A stretch of 64,000 nt of DNA from Streptomyces sp. PCS3-D2 (GCF_000612545.2 NZ_CP097800.1:3325001-3389000), one strand, 5' to 3'. Positions 45,844 to 54,379 are shown, counted from the stretch's first letter. The notes: generated from the letters alone by a model not told the origin. Program-made: numbers and translations.

Positions 45844-46053
45844 ATGTCCGTGCTCAGCTGGCATAAGTCGTCCTACTGCGGCACCGGCGAAGCCTGCGTC
45901 CACGTGGCGGCGGCCGCCCGCGACGGGGCCGTGAGGGTGGCCGGCAGCGACGCCCCCGGCGAGGACCACCTCATCGTCTCGCCGGCCGCCTGGTCCGCCT
46001 TCCTCCGAGCGGTCAAAGCCGCGCCGGGGGTGCGGGAGGGCGGGCGGCGGTAG
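45844..46053 (+). CDS. DUF397 protein paired with the XRE regulator
   Basis: DUF397 protein of 69 residues with WHKSSYCGTGEACVHVAA at the N-terminus and the C-terminal AWSAFLRAVKA block. GAAGGGAAGA lies upstream of the ATG. Forming an operon with the DUF5753 regulator, it probably acts as its small antagonist or co-effector; such pairs have been proposed to behave like regulator/anti-regulator or toxin-antitoxin systems. A second copy without regulator is at 37218-37403. Confidence 0.92.
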   Translation: MSVLSWHKSSYCGTGEACVHVAAAARDGAVRVAGSDAPGEDHLIVSPAAWSAFLRAVKAAPGVREGGRR

Positions 46054-46166
46054 CCGGCGAGCGTGCGAGAAGGGCCGGGCTCCGGCACCGCGAAGCCCGG
46101 CTGACGTACCCCGCACCGGCGGCCCGTACAGTTTCGGGCGCATCCGGGGAACGAGGAAAGCAGGAC

Positions 46167-46856
46167 GTGCACGTGGGAACACAGGACCGCAGGCCGGGAC
46201 ACCGTCTGCGCGTGGCAGCGGTGGCACTGCTGGCGCTGGGCGGGGTCGTGGGCGGTGTCGGGGGCCTCGGCGGATACTTCTTCATACCGACCAGGGTCAT
46301 TCCGTCGGACCACATGCGGCCTACCCATCCGGCAGGCGGATCGATGGACTTCAACACGCTCGCCACCGGTGTGGACCGCGGCGATGTGGTGCTCTTCGAC
46401 GCCGCGGCCTGGGGCGAACGGCATCTGTCGATCGAACGCGTGATCGCGGTGGGCGGCGACCGCATCGCCTACACCCCCGGGGAGCGGACACTGACCCTGA
46501 ACGGGAAGCCGCTGGACGAGCCCTACGTCCTGAACGGCGATCCGGTGGCGGGATCGCCCGGCGCGTTCGACGTCACCGTGCCCGAGGGCCGCCTCTTCCT
46601 CCTGGGCGACAACCGCGGCAACTCCGCCGACTCCCGGTACCGGTCCGAGGCGTCGGAGGGAGGCACGGTTCCCCGGGAGGCGGTGAGGGCCACGTTCATC
46701 GACGAGGACGCCCCGCTGGTCGTCGGCCTCCGGTCAGCCGCGCTCGCAGGCGCCGGGGTGCTGTTCGCGGGTGCGGGGCTCGGCCTCGCCGCACGGCGGT
46801 CGCGCCGCAGGGCGACGGTTGCGCCACCGACCGCGGAAGCGGTGCCGGGAGTCTGA
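46167..46856 (+). CDS. Type I signal-peptidase homologue lacking the catalytic Ser and Lys
   Basis: Membrane protein of 229 residues of the S26 family. It has an N-terminal transmembrane helix (VAAVALLALGGVVGGVGGLG), an outer domain, and a C-terminal helix (AALAGAGVLFAGAGLGLAA). The family box normally SxSMxPT reads SDHMRPT (47-53), so the nucleophile serine is H49. The box with the general-base lysine (KRVIGxxGD) reads ERVIAVGGD (90-98), so the lysine is E90. The later GDNRGNSADSR box is intact. The protein is therefore probably a catalytically inactive relative with a binding role. GTG 46167 or the GTG at 46173 may be the start. It follows the DUF397 module but appears independent. Confidence 0.82.
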   Translation: MHVGTQDRRPGHRLRVAAVALLALGGVVGGVGGLGGYFFIPTRVIPSDHMRPTHPAGGSMDFNTLATGVDRGDVVLFDAAAWGERHLSIERVIAVGGDRIAYTPGERTLTLNGKPLDEPYVLNGDPVAGSPGAFDVTVPEGRLFLLGDNRGNSADSRYRSEASEGGTVPREAVRATFIDEDAPLVVGLRSAALAGAGVLFAGAGLGLAARRSRRRATVAPPTAEAVPGV

Positions 46857-46963
46857 GGTCCGGGCACGGCGGCGGCTCCGGCGGGGCGGGTAGGACGCGC
46901 CGGCGCCGCCGACGGAGAGCCTGACCGCTCCGATCGCCACCGCGGAGACACCACCCCCGCGGC

Positions 46964-47173
46964 TCAGCACGGGTGCGGGCGGCTCAGCATCCGCCGCAGG
47001 GCGGCCCGCCAGGGGTGGCGGGCCTCGCCGCCGTCCAGGACGGCCCGGAACTGCTGGTAGGAGCGGGCCGCGCGAACGACGGCGACATCGTCGCGCCCCG
47101 GCGGCGGGGGCATGGGGGTGCCGTGCTGGGACGCGCGGTAGGTGTCGATGAGGTACTGCTCTATCGCTGTCAT
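46964..47173 (-). CDS. Small hypothetical protein (69 aa)
   Basis: A 69-residue protein beginning MTAIEQYLIDTYRASQHGTP and containing VVRAARSYQQFRAVLDGGEA with a basic C-terminus. GGTGGA lies close before the ATG at 47173. No known family recognised; the helical, mixed-charge composition suggests a small cytosolic protein. It stands alone on the minus strand between two plus-strand genes. The 220-base region upstream (47174-47393) has no other gene that I can support. Confidence 0.55.
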   Translation of the reverse strand: MTAIEQYLIDTYRASQHGTPMPPPPGRDDVAVVRAARSYQQFRAVLDGGEARHPWRAALRRMLSRPHPC

Positions 47174-47393
47174 GACTCCACCCTCACCCCGTCGGCCCCG
47201 TCGCGCACGACGGTTGACGGTCCCCGTCAATCGTCCGGCCGCCGGGGCCCGCGGGGCGGCCGTGGGGCGGTCCTCCCGGCGCCCGCGATCACTCCTCCGG
47301 CGGCCGCGCCGAGGCCATGGCGGCCACCCGTACGGAGGCGCTGGGACGCCGGGGCGGACTTCCCCGCCGTGCGGACACGGACAGAATGGCCCG

Positions 47394-48518
47394 ATGAGCG
47401 TCACCATCGACATCGCCGGGCTCCCCCACGAGCGGATCACCTTCGCGCCCTCCCCGCTGGCCGAGCTCAGCATGGCCCTGCACGCTCTCTCCCAGCCGTC
47501 GCACCACCCGCGGCTCGCCTCCTGGACCGCCGCCACCTCCGCCTCGCTCGATCCGTGCCTCGCGGACCGTCTGCTGGAGGCCGACTTCCTGTGGCGCACC
47601 TGCTTCTCCGACATCTTCATGGCCTTCGCCGGGATCCCCGGCGAGTCCGGGCGCCCGGCGGCGACGCTGGCCGAAGAGCTCGACGTACTCGACCGGCTGG
47701 ACGACGAGCGGTTCGTGGGGGCCGCCCTGGAGCACTGCCATCCGGCGCTCTACAACGCGGGCGGCGGGCCCTCGCCGCTGGAGAACCCGGCGGCCCGCGC
47801 CAGGGCGCTGGAGGCGGCCGCCGCCCGCGGCCCGCGCCAGCTGGACTTCTCCGTGCGGCTGCTGGATGACACCGCGGCCGTGCGGACGTGGCTCAGGCGG
47901 CTCCTGGAGGACTGCGACGAAGCGTTCTTCGCCCGGACGTGGGAGCGTCTGGAGCCCGGCCAGAGCGCCGACGCCCGGCACAAGGCCGAGCTGCTGCGCC
48001 GCAAGGGCCTGCCGGCCGCGCTGAAGGACGTCTCGGCGGCCCTGAGCATCGACGAGGGCCTCACCACCATCACCGCCGACAAGATGGTCCACGGGACGAC
48101 CACGGCCACCGATCCCCGAATAGGCAGCGGCCTCGTCCTCGTGCCGACCAACTTCGGGTGGCCGCACCTGCTGGTGCTGCACGCACCGCGGTGGCGGCCG
48201 GTGGTCCACTACCCGCTGGACACCCACGGGCCGACCGCCGAGCCGGGCTCGGTGGAACTGCTCCAGCGGCGGATGGAGGCACTGGCGCACCCGATGCGGA
48301 TGATGCTGTGCCGGAGTCTGGCCCGGGCCCCGTTCACGACGAGCGAGCTGGCGAAGGTGTACGGGATCACTCCGCCGGAGGTGTCGCGGCACCTGGCCGT
48401 CCTGAAAAGGGCCGGTCTGATGCATACACGGAGGCAGGGCCGATATGCCCAGCACCAGTTGGATCTGAGCGCTGTTGCGCGCATCGGTTCCGACTTCATC
48501 GAGGGCATCCTCCGATAG
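47394..48518 (+). CDS. ArsR-type regulator with long N-terminal domain (DUF5937-like)
   Basis: Regulator of 374 residues. The first ~275 residues form a DUF5937-like domain (ITFAPSPLAELSMALHALSQ, WTAATSASLDPCLADRLLEA, GLVLVPTNFGWPHLLVLHAP). The C-terminal 90 residues are an ArsR winged helix (MEALAHPMRMMLCRSLARAP, FTTSELAKVYGITPPEVSRH, LAVLKRAGLMHTRRQGRYAQ). No thiol metal site is visible in the helix-turn-helix part, so the large N-terminal domain probably senses the ligand. ATG 47394 starts the conserved MSVTIDIAGL segment, which has the -10-like CAGAAT 6 nt upstream. Target genes are unknown. Confidence 0.87.
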   Translation: MSVTIDIAGLPHERITFAPSPLAELSMALHALSQPSHHPRLASWTAATSASLDPCLADRLLEADFLWRTCFSDIFMAFAGIPGESGRPAATLAEELDVLDRLDDERFVGAALEHCHPALYNAGGGPSPLENPAARARALEAAAARGPRQLDFSVRLLDDTAAVRTWLRRLLEDCDEAFFARTWERLEPGQSADARHKAELLRRKGLPAALKDVSAALSIDEGLTTITADKMVHGTTTATDPRIGSGLVLVPTNFGWPHLLVLHAPRWRPVVHYPLDTHGPTAEPGSVELLQRRMEALAHPMRMMLCRSLARAPFTTSELAKVYGITPPEVSRHLAVLKRAGLMHTRRQGRYAQHQLDLSAVARIGSDFIEGILR

Positions 48519-48557
48519 CCCGTCCGACAGGGCCAACCGGCAGGTGGATGGCTGGAT

Positions 48558-48585
48558 TTGACCGGCCCAGAGTCACCGATATACG
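48558..48585 (+). promoter_or_regulatory. Predicted promoter of the M28 peptidase gene
   Basis: TTGACC (48558-48563) is followed after 16 bp by TATACG (48580-48585). The predicted leader is about 180 nt and includes the repeat at 48719-48758. Confidence 0.45.
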
Positions 48586-48718
48586 GAATTCATGAACCGA
48601 AATCAGCGAAAACTCTGGCCATGATGGCCACTTGCTGTCTAACGTGCGCTCACTGTTCCCCCACGTAACGCGCACCGCGTCCGCAGAACCGGTCCGCCGT
48701 GCTCCGCCGCGCTGTGCC

Positions 48719-48758
48719 CTGCTCCGCCTGCACTGCTCCGCCTGCCCTGCTCGCCTGT
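48719..48758. repeat. 14-bp imperfect tandem repeat in the M28 peptidase leader
   Basis: CTGCTCCGCCTGCA (48719-48732), CTGCTCCGCCTGCC (48733-48746) and a shorter third copy CTGCTCGCCTGT. It ends 15 bases before the peptidase start codon. Confidence 0.55.
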
Positions 48759-48773
48759 CGTGGAAGGATCTTC

Positions 48774-50327
48774 ATGCCCTCACGCCGTATAGCCGCAGCA
48801 ACCGCCGCCCTGGCAGCCGCGGCGCTCGTCTCGCCCCTGCTGCTCGCCGGACCGGCCGGTGCCACCGGGAGCCCGCGGAGCGACGCCGCCAAGGCGGACG
48901 CGCTGGCCCGGAAGCTGGTCAAGGACGCGACCGGCAAGGGAGCCTTCAACCACCTCAAGGTCCTGCAGTCGATCGCCGACTACAACAACGGCAACCGGGC
49001 GGCCGGTTCCAAGGGCCACGAGCAGTCGGCCAAGTACGTCGAGGCCGTGATGAAGGCGGCCGGCTACAAGGTCACGCGCAACGCGTTCGACTTCGTGTAC
49101 GTCGAGACCCTCGCCGAGAAGCTCACGGTGAACGGCGCCACCGGGCGTGACGTCCCGATGCACCTGATGACGTACACGACGAGCACCCCCGAGGGCGGCG
49201 TGACGGCCGAGGTCGCCGTCGCCCCGGTCGACGCGGACGGGACGAACGGCTGCGAGCCGGGCGACTTCGCCGCCGGCGGCTTCACCGGCAAGATCGCCCT
49301 GATCAAGCGCGGCGGCTGCACCTTCGCGGCCAAGCAGGCCAACGCCGCCGCGGCCGGCGCGGTCGGCGCGGTCGTCTACAACAACACCGCGGGTGCCCTG
49401 AACGGCACCCTGGGCGACCCCACCGTCGGCAAGGTCCCGACCGGCGGCATCACCCAGGAAGACGGCGAGAAGCTGGCCGCCGAGGCCGCCGCCGGTCCGG
49501 TCGAGATCACCCTCGACATCCGCGAGCTCCGCGAGAACCGGACGACGTTCAACGTCATCGCCGAGACCAGGGGCGGCGACGAGAACAACACCGTCTTCCT
49601 CGGCGCGCACCTCGACTCGGTCGCGGCCGGCCCCGGCATCAACGACAACGGATCCGGCTCGGCCGGCATCCTCCAGGTCGCCCAGCGACTCGCGAGCGAG
49701 CAGAAGAAGATCAAGAACAAGGTCAAGTTCGCCTGGTGGTCCGCGGAGGAGTTCGGCCTGCTCGGCTCGGAGGCGTACGTCGCCGGCCTGACGGACGAGC
49801 AGAAGAAGCAGATCAGGCTCTACCTCAACTTCGACATGATCGCCTCGCCGAACGCGGCGTACTTCGTGTACGACGGCGACGACTCCGACGGCGTCGGCGC
49901 GGGCCCCGGCCCGGAGGGCTCCGCCCAGCTGGAGAAGGGGATCACCGACTTCCTCGACTCCAAGAACATCCCGCACGCGGGCACGGACTTCTCCGGCCGC
50001 TCGGACTACGGCCCGTTCATCGAGGTCGGCATCCCGTCCGGCGGCACCTTCACCGGTGCCGAGGGCATCAAGACGCCCGAGGAGGCCGCGAAGTTCGGCG
50101 GTCAGGCCGGTGTCGCCTACGACGTGAACTACCACGGCAAGGGTGACGACATCACCAACATCGACCAGAAGGCGCTCGACATCAACGTCGACGTCATCGC
50201 GGACGCGGTCGGCCACTACGCCTACGACCTCGCCCCGCTGTCGAAGCCGGTCGTCTCGCAGCCGACCCCCGGCGGCAGCGGCGGTGGCGGCGGTCTGCAC
50301 ACCGGCCACGACGCGGTCGAGCAGTAG
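48774..50327 (+). CDS. Secreted M28 family aminopeptidase
   Basis: Secreted zinc aminopeptidase of 517 residues. A Sec signal peptide (RRIAAATAALAAAALVSPLL, cleavage after GPAGA) leads to the mature enzyme. A PA insert domain (FTGKIALIKRGGCTFAAKQA, AAAAGAVGAVVYNNTAGALN) interrupts it. The catalytic domain carries all metal ligands: LGAHLDS, INDNGSG, WWSAEEFG with the catalytic glutamate, NFDMIA, and the final histidine in YDVNYHGKGDD. The C-terminus is a short Gly-rich tail without a sorting signal, so the enzyme is likely released. ATG 48774 has GGAAGGA upstream. Probable role: nutrient peptide degradation. Confidence 0.95.
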   Translation: MPSRRIAAATAALAAAALVSPLLLAGPAGATGSPRSDAAKADALARKLVKDATGKGAFNHLKVLQSIADYNNGNRAAGSKGHEQSAKYVEAVMKAAGYKVTRNAFDFVYVETLAEKLTVNGATGRDVPMHLMTYTTSTPEGGVTAEVAVAPVDADGTNGCEPGDFAAGGFTGKIALIKRGGCTFAAKQANAAAAGAVGAVVYNNTAGALNGTLGDPTVGKVPTGGITQEDGEKLAAEAAAGPVEITLDIRELRENRTTFNVIAETRGGDENNTVFLGAHLDSVAAGPGINDNGSGSAGILQVAQRLASEQKKIKNKVKFAWWSAEEFGLLGSEAYVAGLTDEQKKQIRLYLNFDMIASPNAAYFVYDGDDSDGVGAGPGPEGSAQLEKGITDFLDSKNIPHAGTDFSGRSDYGPFIEVGIPSGGTFTGAEGIKTPEEAAKFGGQAGVAYDVNYHGKGDDITNIDQKALDINVDVIADAVGHYAYDLAPLSKPVVSQPTPGGSGGGGGLHTGHDAVEQ

Positions 50328-50342
50328 GAACCCGCACCGGTG

Positions 50343-50373
50343 AGGGGCGCGATCCCGCGGGGATCGCGCCCCT
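50343..50373. terminator. Bidirectional terminator between M28 peptidase and methyltransferase
   Basis: A perfect 14-bp stem (50343-50356 with 50360-50373) around a 3-base loop, between convergent genes. Confidence 0.85.
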
Positions 50374-50387
50374 TCGGCGTGGGCCGG

Positions 50388-51365
50388 TCAGTCCGGTGCG
50401 GGCCACGCCCGCACCGCCACCGGCTGGACCAGCCAGCCGAAAGCGCCCAGGCCGGACCGGGAGGTGAGCTCCGCCGCCTCACCGGCCGAGGCCAGGGCCC
50501 GTACGTAGGCCGCCGGGTCGGAGGAGGCCAGGGCCAGCGGGGGCCGGGCGCCCGAGACCCCGAGGGCGGTCAGGGCCTCGCGCTGGGTCAGCAGGACCGC
50601 TCCCGGTCCGGCGCAGGCGTCCAGCGCCACGTGGGCGGTGATGTCGCAGCCGCCGTCCGGAACCGGTGCGACCTCCCGGCCTCCCCGGAAGCCCGTCAGG
50701 GTGCCGAACGGGGGCCTCGCCCGCCGGGTGTGGGCGTAGTCCACGGCCACCGCCAGGCCCCGCTCCAGGTTCCCGGTGGCCGCCGCCCAGGCCTCGTCGC
50801 GCGGGCGGCCGATCTCCACCCGGCCGCCGCCCGGCCACCACCGCGCCAGCCAGGCCCGGTCGGCGTCCTCCAGCGGGCCGCCCCGGCGCTCCGTGCCGTC
50901 CGGCGCGACCAGGACGTAGTGCCCGTCCTCGGCGACGTCGAGCGGGACGTTGTCCAGCCATTCGTTGGCGAAGAGCAGCCCGGTCACCCCCCGGGGCACC
51001 TCGCCGGTCCAGCGGATCCGGGCGTCGAGACCCTCGGGCCGCTCCGCGCGCTCCACCGCGTACGGGCGCACGCGGGCCGCCGTCTCCGGGTCCAGCGCGG
51101 CGAGCACGCCGGTCAGCAGCTCGGCCCGCCCGGCCCCCACGTCGACGAGGTCGAGCTCCCGCGGGTGGCCGAGCTCCGCATCCACCCATCGCAGCAACCG
51201 GGCCACGGCGCCCGCGTACAGCGGGGAGGCGTGCACGGAGGTCCGGAAGTGGCCGGCCGGGCCGGGTCCGGCGGGGCGGACGTAGAAACCGCCGGGACCA
51301 TAGAGCGCGGCCTCCATCGCGCTGCGCCACCGGACCGACGCTGCGGGTTCACCAGGAGTGCTCAT
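50388..51365 (-). CDS. MidA-family SAM-dependent methyltransferase
   Basis: Protein of 325 residues of the MidA/NDUFAF7 methyltransferase family. Visible are the N-terminal family block ([36 protein letters not shown]), the SAM-binding motif [18 protein letters not shown], and the acidic [13 protein letters not shown] motif. A later block reads [19 protein letters not shown]. The mitochondrial member dimethylates an arginine of complex I subunit NDUFS2, the homologue of NuoD. An orphan nuoD lies 5 kb downstream, so that protein may be the substrate here (inference). ATG 51365 has TAGCCT 6 nt upstream without a ribosome site; a GTG one codon earlier is possible. Confidence 0.88.
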   Translation of the reverse strand: MSTPGEPAASVRWRSAMEAALYGPGGFYVRPAGPGPAGHFRTSVHASPLYAGAVARLLRWVDAELGHPRELDLVDVGAGRAELLTGVLAALDPETAARVRPYAVERAERPEGLDARIRWTGEVPRGVTGLLFANEWLDNVPLDVAEDGHYVLVAPDGTERRGGPLEDADRAWLARWWPGGGRVEIGRPRDEAWAAATGNLERGLAVAVDYAHTRRARPPFGTLTGFRGGREVAPVPDGGCDITAHVALDACAGPGAVLLTQREALTALGVSGARPPLALASSDPAAYVRALASAGEAAELTSRSGLGAFGWLVQPVAVRAWPAPD

Positions 51366-51471
51366 CACCGAAGGCTATGCGCACCCTCCACCTTGGGGAG
51401 TACGCCCCCGCTGTCAGGTTCGGACCTCTGGTTGACTCCAGCACCTATCACCGTTCCCTACGCTGGGCTAC

Positions 51472-52674
51472 GTGCAGCGCCTCTACGACTTCCTCCGCAG
51501 ACACCCGACGGGCGTCGACAGCTTCTGGGCTGTGCTCTTCTTCGGGGTCTCGATGCTGAACGTCACGGGCGAGCCCGACATCAGCCGGACCCTGAAGATC
51601 ACCGCCGTGCCGGTGGTGATCGCGCTGAGCACGGCCCTGGCTCTGCGCCGCAGGTGGACGCAGGCGATGTTCTGGCTCACCCTCGGGGCGGGCCTGCTCC
51701 AGCTGGTCGTGGGGATCGTCGCGGGGTTCTACGACATCGCCATGTTCGTGATCCTCTACACGGTGGCGGCGAGCGAGGTCCCGCGCTGGGTCTCGCGCAC
51801 GGCGCTGGGCTGGGGGCTGGTGGCCGCGCCGCTCTACTTCCTGCGGTACGGCGTGGACAAGGGCGCCAACGACGTCGACAACCTCCTCTTCGCCATCTTC
51901 ATGATCGTCCCGTTCGTCCTGGCCTGGGTGCTGGGCGACTCGCTGCGCACCCGGCGGGCCTATTACGCCCAGCTGGTCGAGCGCAACCAGCGGCTGGAGA
52001 AGGAGCGCGAGGCGCAGTCCAAGGTGGCCGTGGCCGCCGAGCGCGCCCGGATCGCCCGCGAACTGCACGACGTCGTCGCGCACAACGTCTCGGTGATGGT
52101 GGTCCAGGCGGACGGTGCCGCCTACGTCATGGACGTGGCCCCCGAGCAGGCCAAGGAGGCCCTCCAGACCATCTCCGGCACCGGCCGGCAGGCCCTGGCC
52201 GAGATGCGCCGGCTGCTCGGCGTCCTGCGCACCGGCGAGCCGCAGGAGTCCGAGGACTACGTGCCGCAGCCGGACGTGGAGCAGATCGAGGTCCTGGTCG
52301 AGCAGGTGCGGGCGGCCGGGCTCACGGTGGACTTCGCGGTCGAGGGCACCCCGCGGCCGCTGCCCAGCGGCGTCGAGCTGACGGCGTACCGGATCGTGCA
52401 GGAAGCCCTGACCAACACCCGCAAGCACGGCGGACCCGACGCGAAGGCCAGCGTCCGGCTGGTCTACTTCGACGACGGGCTCGGCCTGCTCGTCGAGGAC
52501 GACGGCCGCGGCGCGGCCCACGAGCTGTACGAGGACGGCGGCGCGGACGGCGCCGGGCACGGGCTGATCGGCATGCGCGAGCGGATCGGTATGGTCGGCG
52601 GAACCCTGGACGCGGGGCCGCGGCCCGGTGGCGGCTTCCGGATCAGCGCACTGCTGCCCCTGAAGAAGAGATGA
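51472..52674 (+). CDS. Sensor histidine kinase, NarL/DesK type
   Basis: Histidine kinase of 400 residues. Five hydrophobic segments in residues 18-155 form a membrane sensor without a large outer domain. A coiled-coil segment (residues 165-185) leads to the HisKA_3 box ERARIARELHDVVAHNVSVM with phospho-acceptor H199. A compact HATPase_c domain follows (YRIVQEALTNTRKHGGP, LLVEDDGRGA, GHGLIGMRERIGMVGG). GTG 51472 has TACGCT 7 nt upstream and no ribosome site. Its partner response regulator follows after 17 bases. The stimulus cannot be deduced. Confidence 0.93.
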   Translation: MQRLYDFLRRHPTGVDSFWAVLFFGVSMLNVTGEPDISRTLKITAVPVVIALSTALALRRRWTQAMFWLTLGAGLLQLVVGIVAGFYDIAMFVILYTVAASEVPRWVSRTALGWGLVAAPLYFLRYGVDKGANDVDNLLFAIFMIVPFVLAWVLGDSLRTRRAYYAQLVERNQRLEKEREAQSKVAVAAERARIARELHDVVAHNVSVMVVQADGAAYVMDVAPEQAKEALQTISGTGRQALAEMRRLLGVLRTGEPQESEDYVPQPDVEQIEVLVEQVRAAGLTVDFAVEGTPRPLPSGVELTAYRIVQEALTNTRKHGGPDAKASVRLVYFDDGLGLLVEDDGRGAAHELYEDGGADGAGHGLIGMRERIGMVGGTLDAGPRPGGGFRISALLPLKKR

Positions 52675-52691
52675 CGAGGACGAGGTAACTG

Positions 52692-53366
52692 ATGTCCATC
52701 CGAGTGATGCTGGTCGACGACCAGGTCCTGCTGCGCACCGGCTTCCGCATGGTGCTCGCGGCCCAGCCGGACATGGAGGTCGTCGCCGAGGCGGGTGACG
52801 GCCTGGAGGCACTGGAGGTGCTGCGGGCCACGAAGGTGGACGTGGTGCTGATGGACGTCCGCATGCCGCGACTCGACGGCGTCGAGGCGACGCGGCGGAT
52901 CTGTGAGCCGGCGGAGCACCCGAAGGTGATCATCCTGACCACCTTCGACCTGGACGAGTACGCCTTCTCGGGCCTGAAGGCGGGTGCGAGCGGCTTCATG
53001 CTGAAGGACGTGCCGCCGGCCGAACTGCTGGGCGCCATCCGCTCGGTGCACAGCGGGGACGCGGTCGTGGCCCCGTCCACGACACGGCGCCTGCTGGACC
53101 GGTTCGCGCCGATGCTGCCGACGACGGCGCAGGAGCCGGAGAACAAGGAGATCGAGCGGCTGACGGAGCGCGAACGCGAGGTCATGCTGCTGGTGGCGCA
53201 GGGGCTGTCGAACGGCGAGATCGCGGCGCGGCTGGTGCTGTCGGAGGCGACGGTCAAGACGCACGTGGGCCGCATCCTGACCAAGCTGAGCCTGCGCGAC
53301 CGGGTCCAGGTGGTGGTCCTGGCCTACGAGACGGGCCTGGTCCGCGCGGGCGGCGGGGCCGGGTAG
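52692..53366 (+). CDS. Response regulator, NarL/FixJ family
   Basis: Response regulator of 224 residues paired with the kinase upstream. Receiver domain (1-120): acidic pocket MLVDDQ, phospho-acceptor D55 (VVLMDVRMPRLDG), and lysine in FMLKDV. The LuxR helix-turn-helix at the C-terminus reads LTEREREVMLLVAQGLSNGE, IAARLVLSEATVKTHVGRIL. A ribosome-site-like GAGGACGAGG precedes the ATG. It is convergent with the small operon at 53506 and followed immediately by the 18-bp tandem repeat block, which may help terminate transcription. Confidence 0.95.
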   Translation: MSIRVMLVDDQVLLRTGFRMVLAAQPDMEVVAEAGDGLEALEVLRATKVDVVLMDVRMPRLDGVEATRRICEPAEHPKVIILTTFDLDEYAFSGLKAGASGFMLKDVPPAELLGAIRSVHSGDAVVAPSTTRRLLDRFAPMLPTTAQEPENKEIERLTEREREVMLLVAQGLSNGEIAARLVLSEATVKTHVGRILTKLSLRDRVQVVVLAYETGLVRAGGGAG

Positions 53367-53390
53367 CCGTGCCCGCCGCCCGGCCCCGCC

Positions 53391-53498
53391 GGGGCAGTCG
53401 GCCCGGCCGGGGCAGTCGGCCCGGCCGGGGCAGTCGGCCCGGCCGGGGCAGTCGGCCCGGCCGGGGCAGTCGGCCCGGCCGGGGCAGTCGGCCCGCCG
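53391..53498. repeat. 18-bp tandem repeat, six copies
   Basis: GGGGCAGTCGGCCCGGCC is repeated exactly at 53391, 53409, 53427, 53445 and 53463, with a sixth copy at 53481 that diverges in its last bases. It lies entirely between two convergent genes. Each unit holds the self-complementary GGCCCGGCCGGGGC-type core, so the array can form several hairpins. The 18-base period keeps a reading frame (hexapeptide GPTAPA on the minus strand), but this frame does not join a real gene. Confidence 0.95.
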
Positions 53499-53505
53499 CG
53501 GGCGG

Positions 53506-54099
53506 TCAGCTGCCGGGGTCGACCGGCCGCTTGTAGTAGCGCCACGGAAACCACCCCGCACCAACCGGAATCCATCCTTCGGACTCCATCCGCCGGTGCC
53601 GCGCGGCGGACGGGAGCGTGATCCGGCAGTGCTCCCAGGGCTGCCCGGAGGCCTCCACCTCGTGGAAGAAGGGGCCGTAGCCCACCATGTGCCAGCCGTC
53701 GCGGCCGGCCTCTTCCAGGGCGGCCATCTCGTTGAACGCGGACAGCCCGCCGAGCGTGCGGCGCTCCGGGCCGTCCGGCCCGGAGCCGGCCGGCGGCGCG
53801 GGGTGCGCGACCGCGCCCTTGCCCGCGAAGCGCTGCTGGGCGGCCTGGCGGCTCACGCCGAGGACGCGGCCCACCGCGTCCCAGCTGTGACCGGCGGCCC
53901 TGGCGCCCTGAACGGCCTCGCGCAGCAGCCGGCTCGCCTCCTCGGCGCCGACGCGGGAGGCGTCCACCAGGCGCAGGTACCCGTGGGGGTCGCGCTCCAG
54001 CGAGTCGGCCAGCCCGTCGGGGGCGCCGAGGACGGCTGCGGCGATCGCCTCCCGGATCCGGTCCGTCTCCTCCGGGCGGAGCAGCGGTTCTTCGCTCAT
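53506..54099 (-). CDS. Hypothetical protein with helix-turn-helix-like segment
   Basis: Protein of 197 residues. Around residues 70-95 it has a likely helix-turn-helix (AGHSWDAVGRVLGVSRQAAQ), preceded by helical acidic segments. The C-terminal 80 residues are rich in Trp, Phe, Tyr and Gly (AGRDGWHMVGYGPFFHEVEA, ESEGWIPVGAGWFPWRYYKR), a compact domain common in Streptomyces small regulators. It starts in the stop of the upstream membrane protein (ATGA, 54096-54099), so the two are translationally coupled. A strong operator array stands before the operon (54380-54425); this protein is the obvious candidate to bind it (inference). Confidence 0.75.
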   Translation of the reverse strand: MSEEPLLRPEETDRIREAIAAAVLGAPDGLADSLERDPHGYLRLVDASRVGAEEASRLLREAVQGARAAGHSWDAVGRVLGVSRQAAQQRFAGKGAVAHPAPPAGSGPDGPERRTLGGLSAFNEMAALEEAGRDGWHMVGYGPFFHEVEASGQPWEHCRITLPSAARHRRMESEGWIPVGAGWFPWRYYKRPVDPGS

Positions 54100-54377
54100 C
54101 GGCGCGGTCCGGCCAGCGGTTCGAGGGCGTCGAGGACGGCCTCGTCGCGACGCGCCCGCTCGGCGCGGGCCGCCGCCGACCGGGCGGCCAGGGCACCCGT
54201 GCCGGCGATGAGCGCCAGGCCCGCCGTCATCAGGACGACGTCGGTGGCGGCGGCGAACCGGGCCCCGAGCATCGTCGTCGCGGCCGGCAGGCTGACGACG
54301 AGGGGCAGCACGGCGGCCATCAGCGCGGTGGCGGGAAAGGGGTCCTGGCGCGGGGCCTTCGGTCGCGGAATCAACAT
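54096..54377 (-). CDS. Small two-helix membrane protein (93 aa)
   Basis: A 93-residue membrane protein with two hydrophobic helices (FPATALMAAVLPLVVSLPAA and TDVVLMTAGLALIAGTGALA) and a charged cytoplasmic tail (SAAARAERARRDEAVLDALE). No known family. It is the first gene of a two-gene operon and overlaps the helix-turn-helix gene by 4 bases. There is no ribosome site before the ATG; the predicted -10 lies 6 nt away, so the mRNA is probably leaderless. The promoter is covered by repeated TCAAGG/TTGACA half-sites. Confidence 0.75.
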   Translation of the reverse strand: MLIPRPKAPRQDPFPATALMAAVLPLVVSLPAATTMLGARFAAATDVVLMTAGLALIAGTGALAARSAAARAERARRDEAVLDALEPLAGPRR

Positions 54378-54379
54378 GC

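Noticed and set aside
53391-53498. CRISPR-like array
   Set aside because: The repeats are contiguous without unique spacers and no cas gene is present.
53324-54196. Minus-strand frame with GPTAPA hexapeptide repeats
   Set aside because: It comes from the 18-bp tandem repeat in a frame that does not match the real gene at 53506-54099 and shows no domain.
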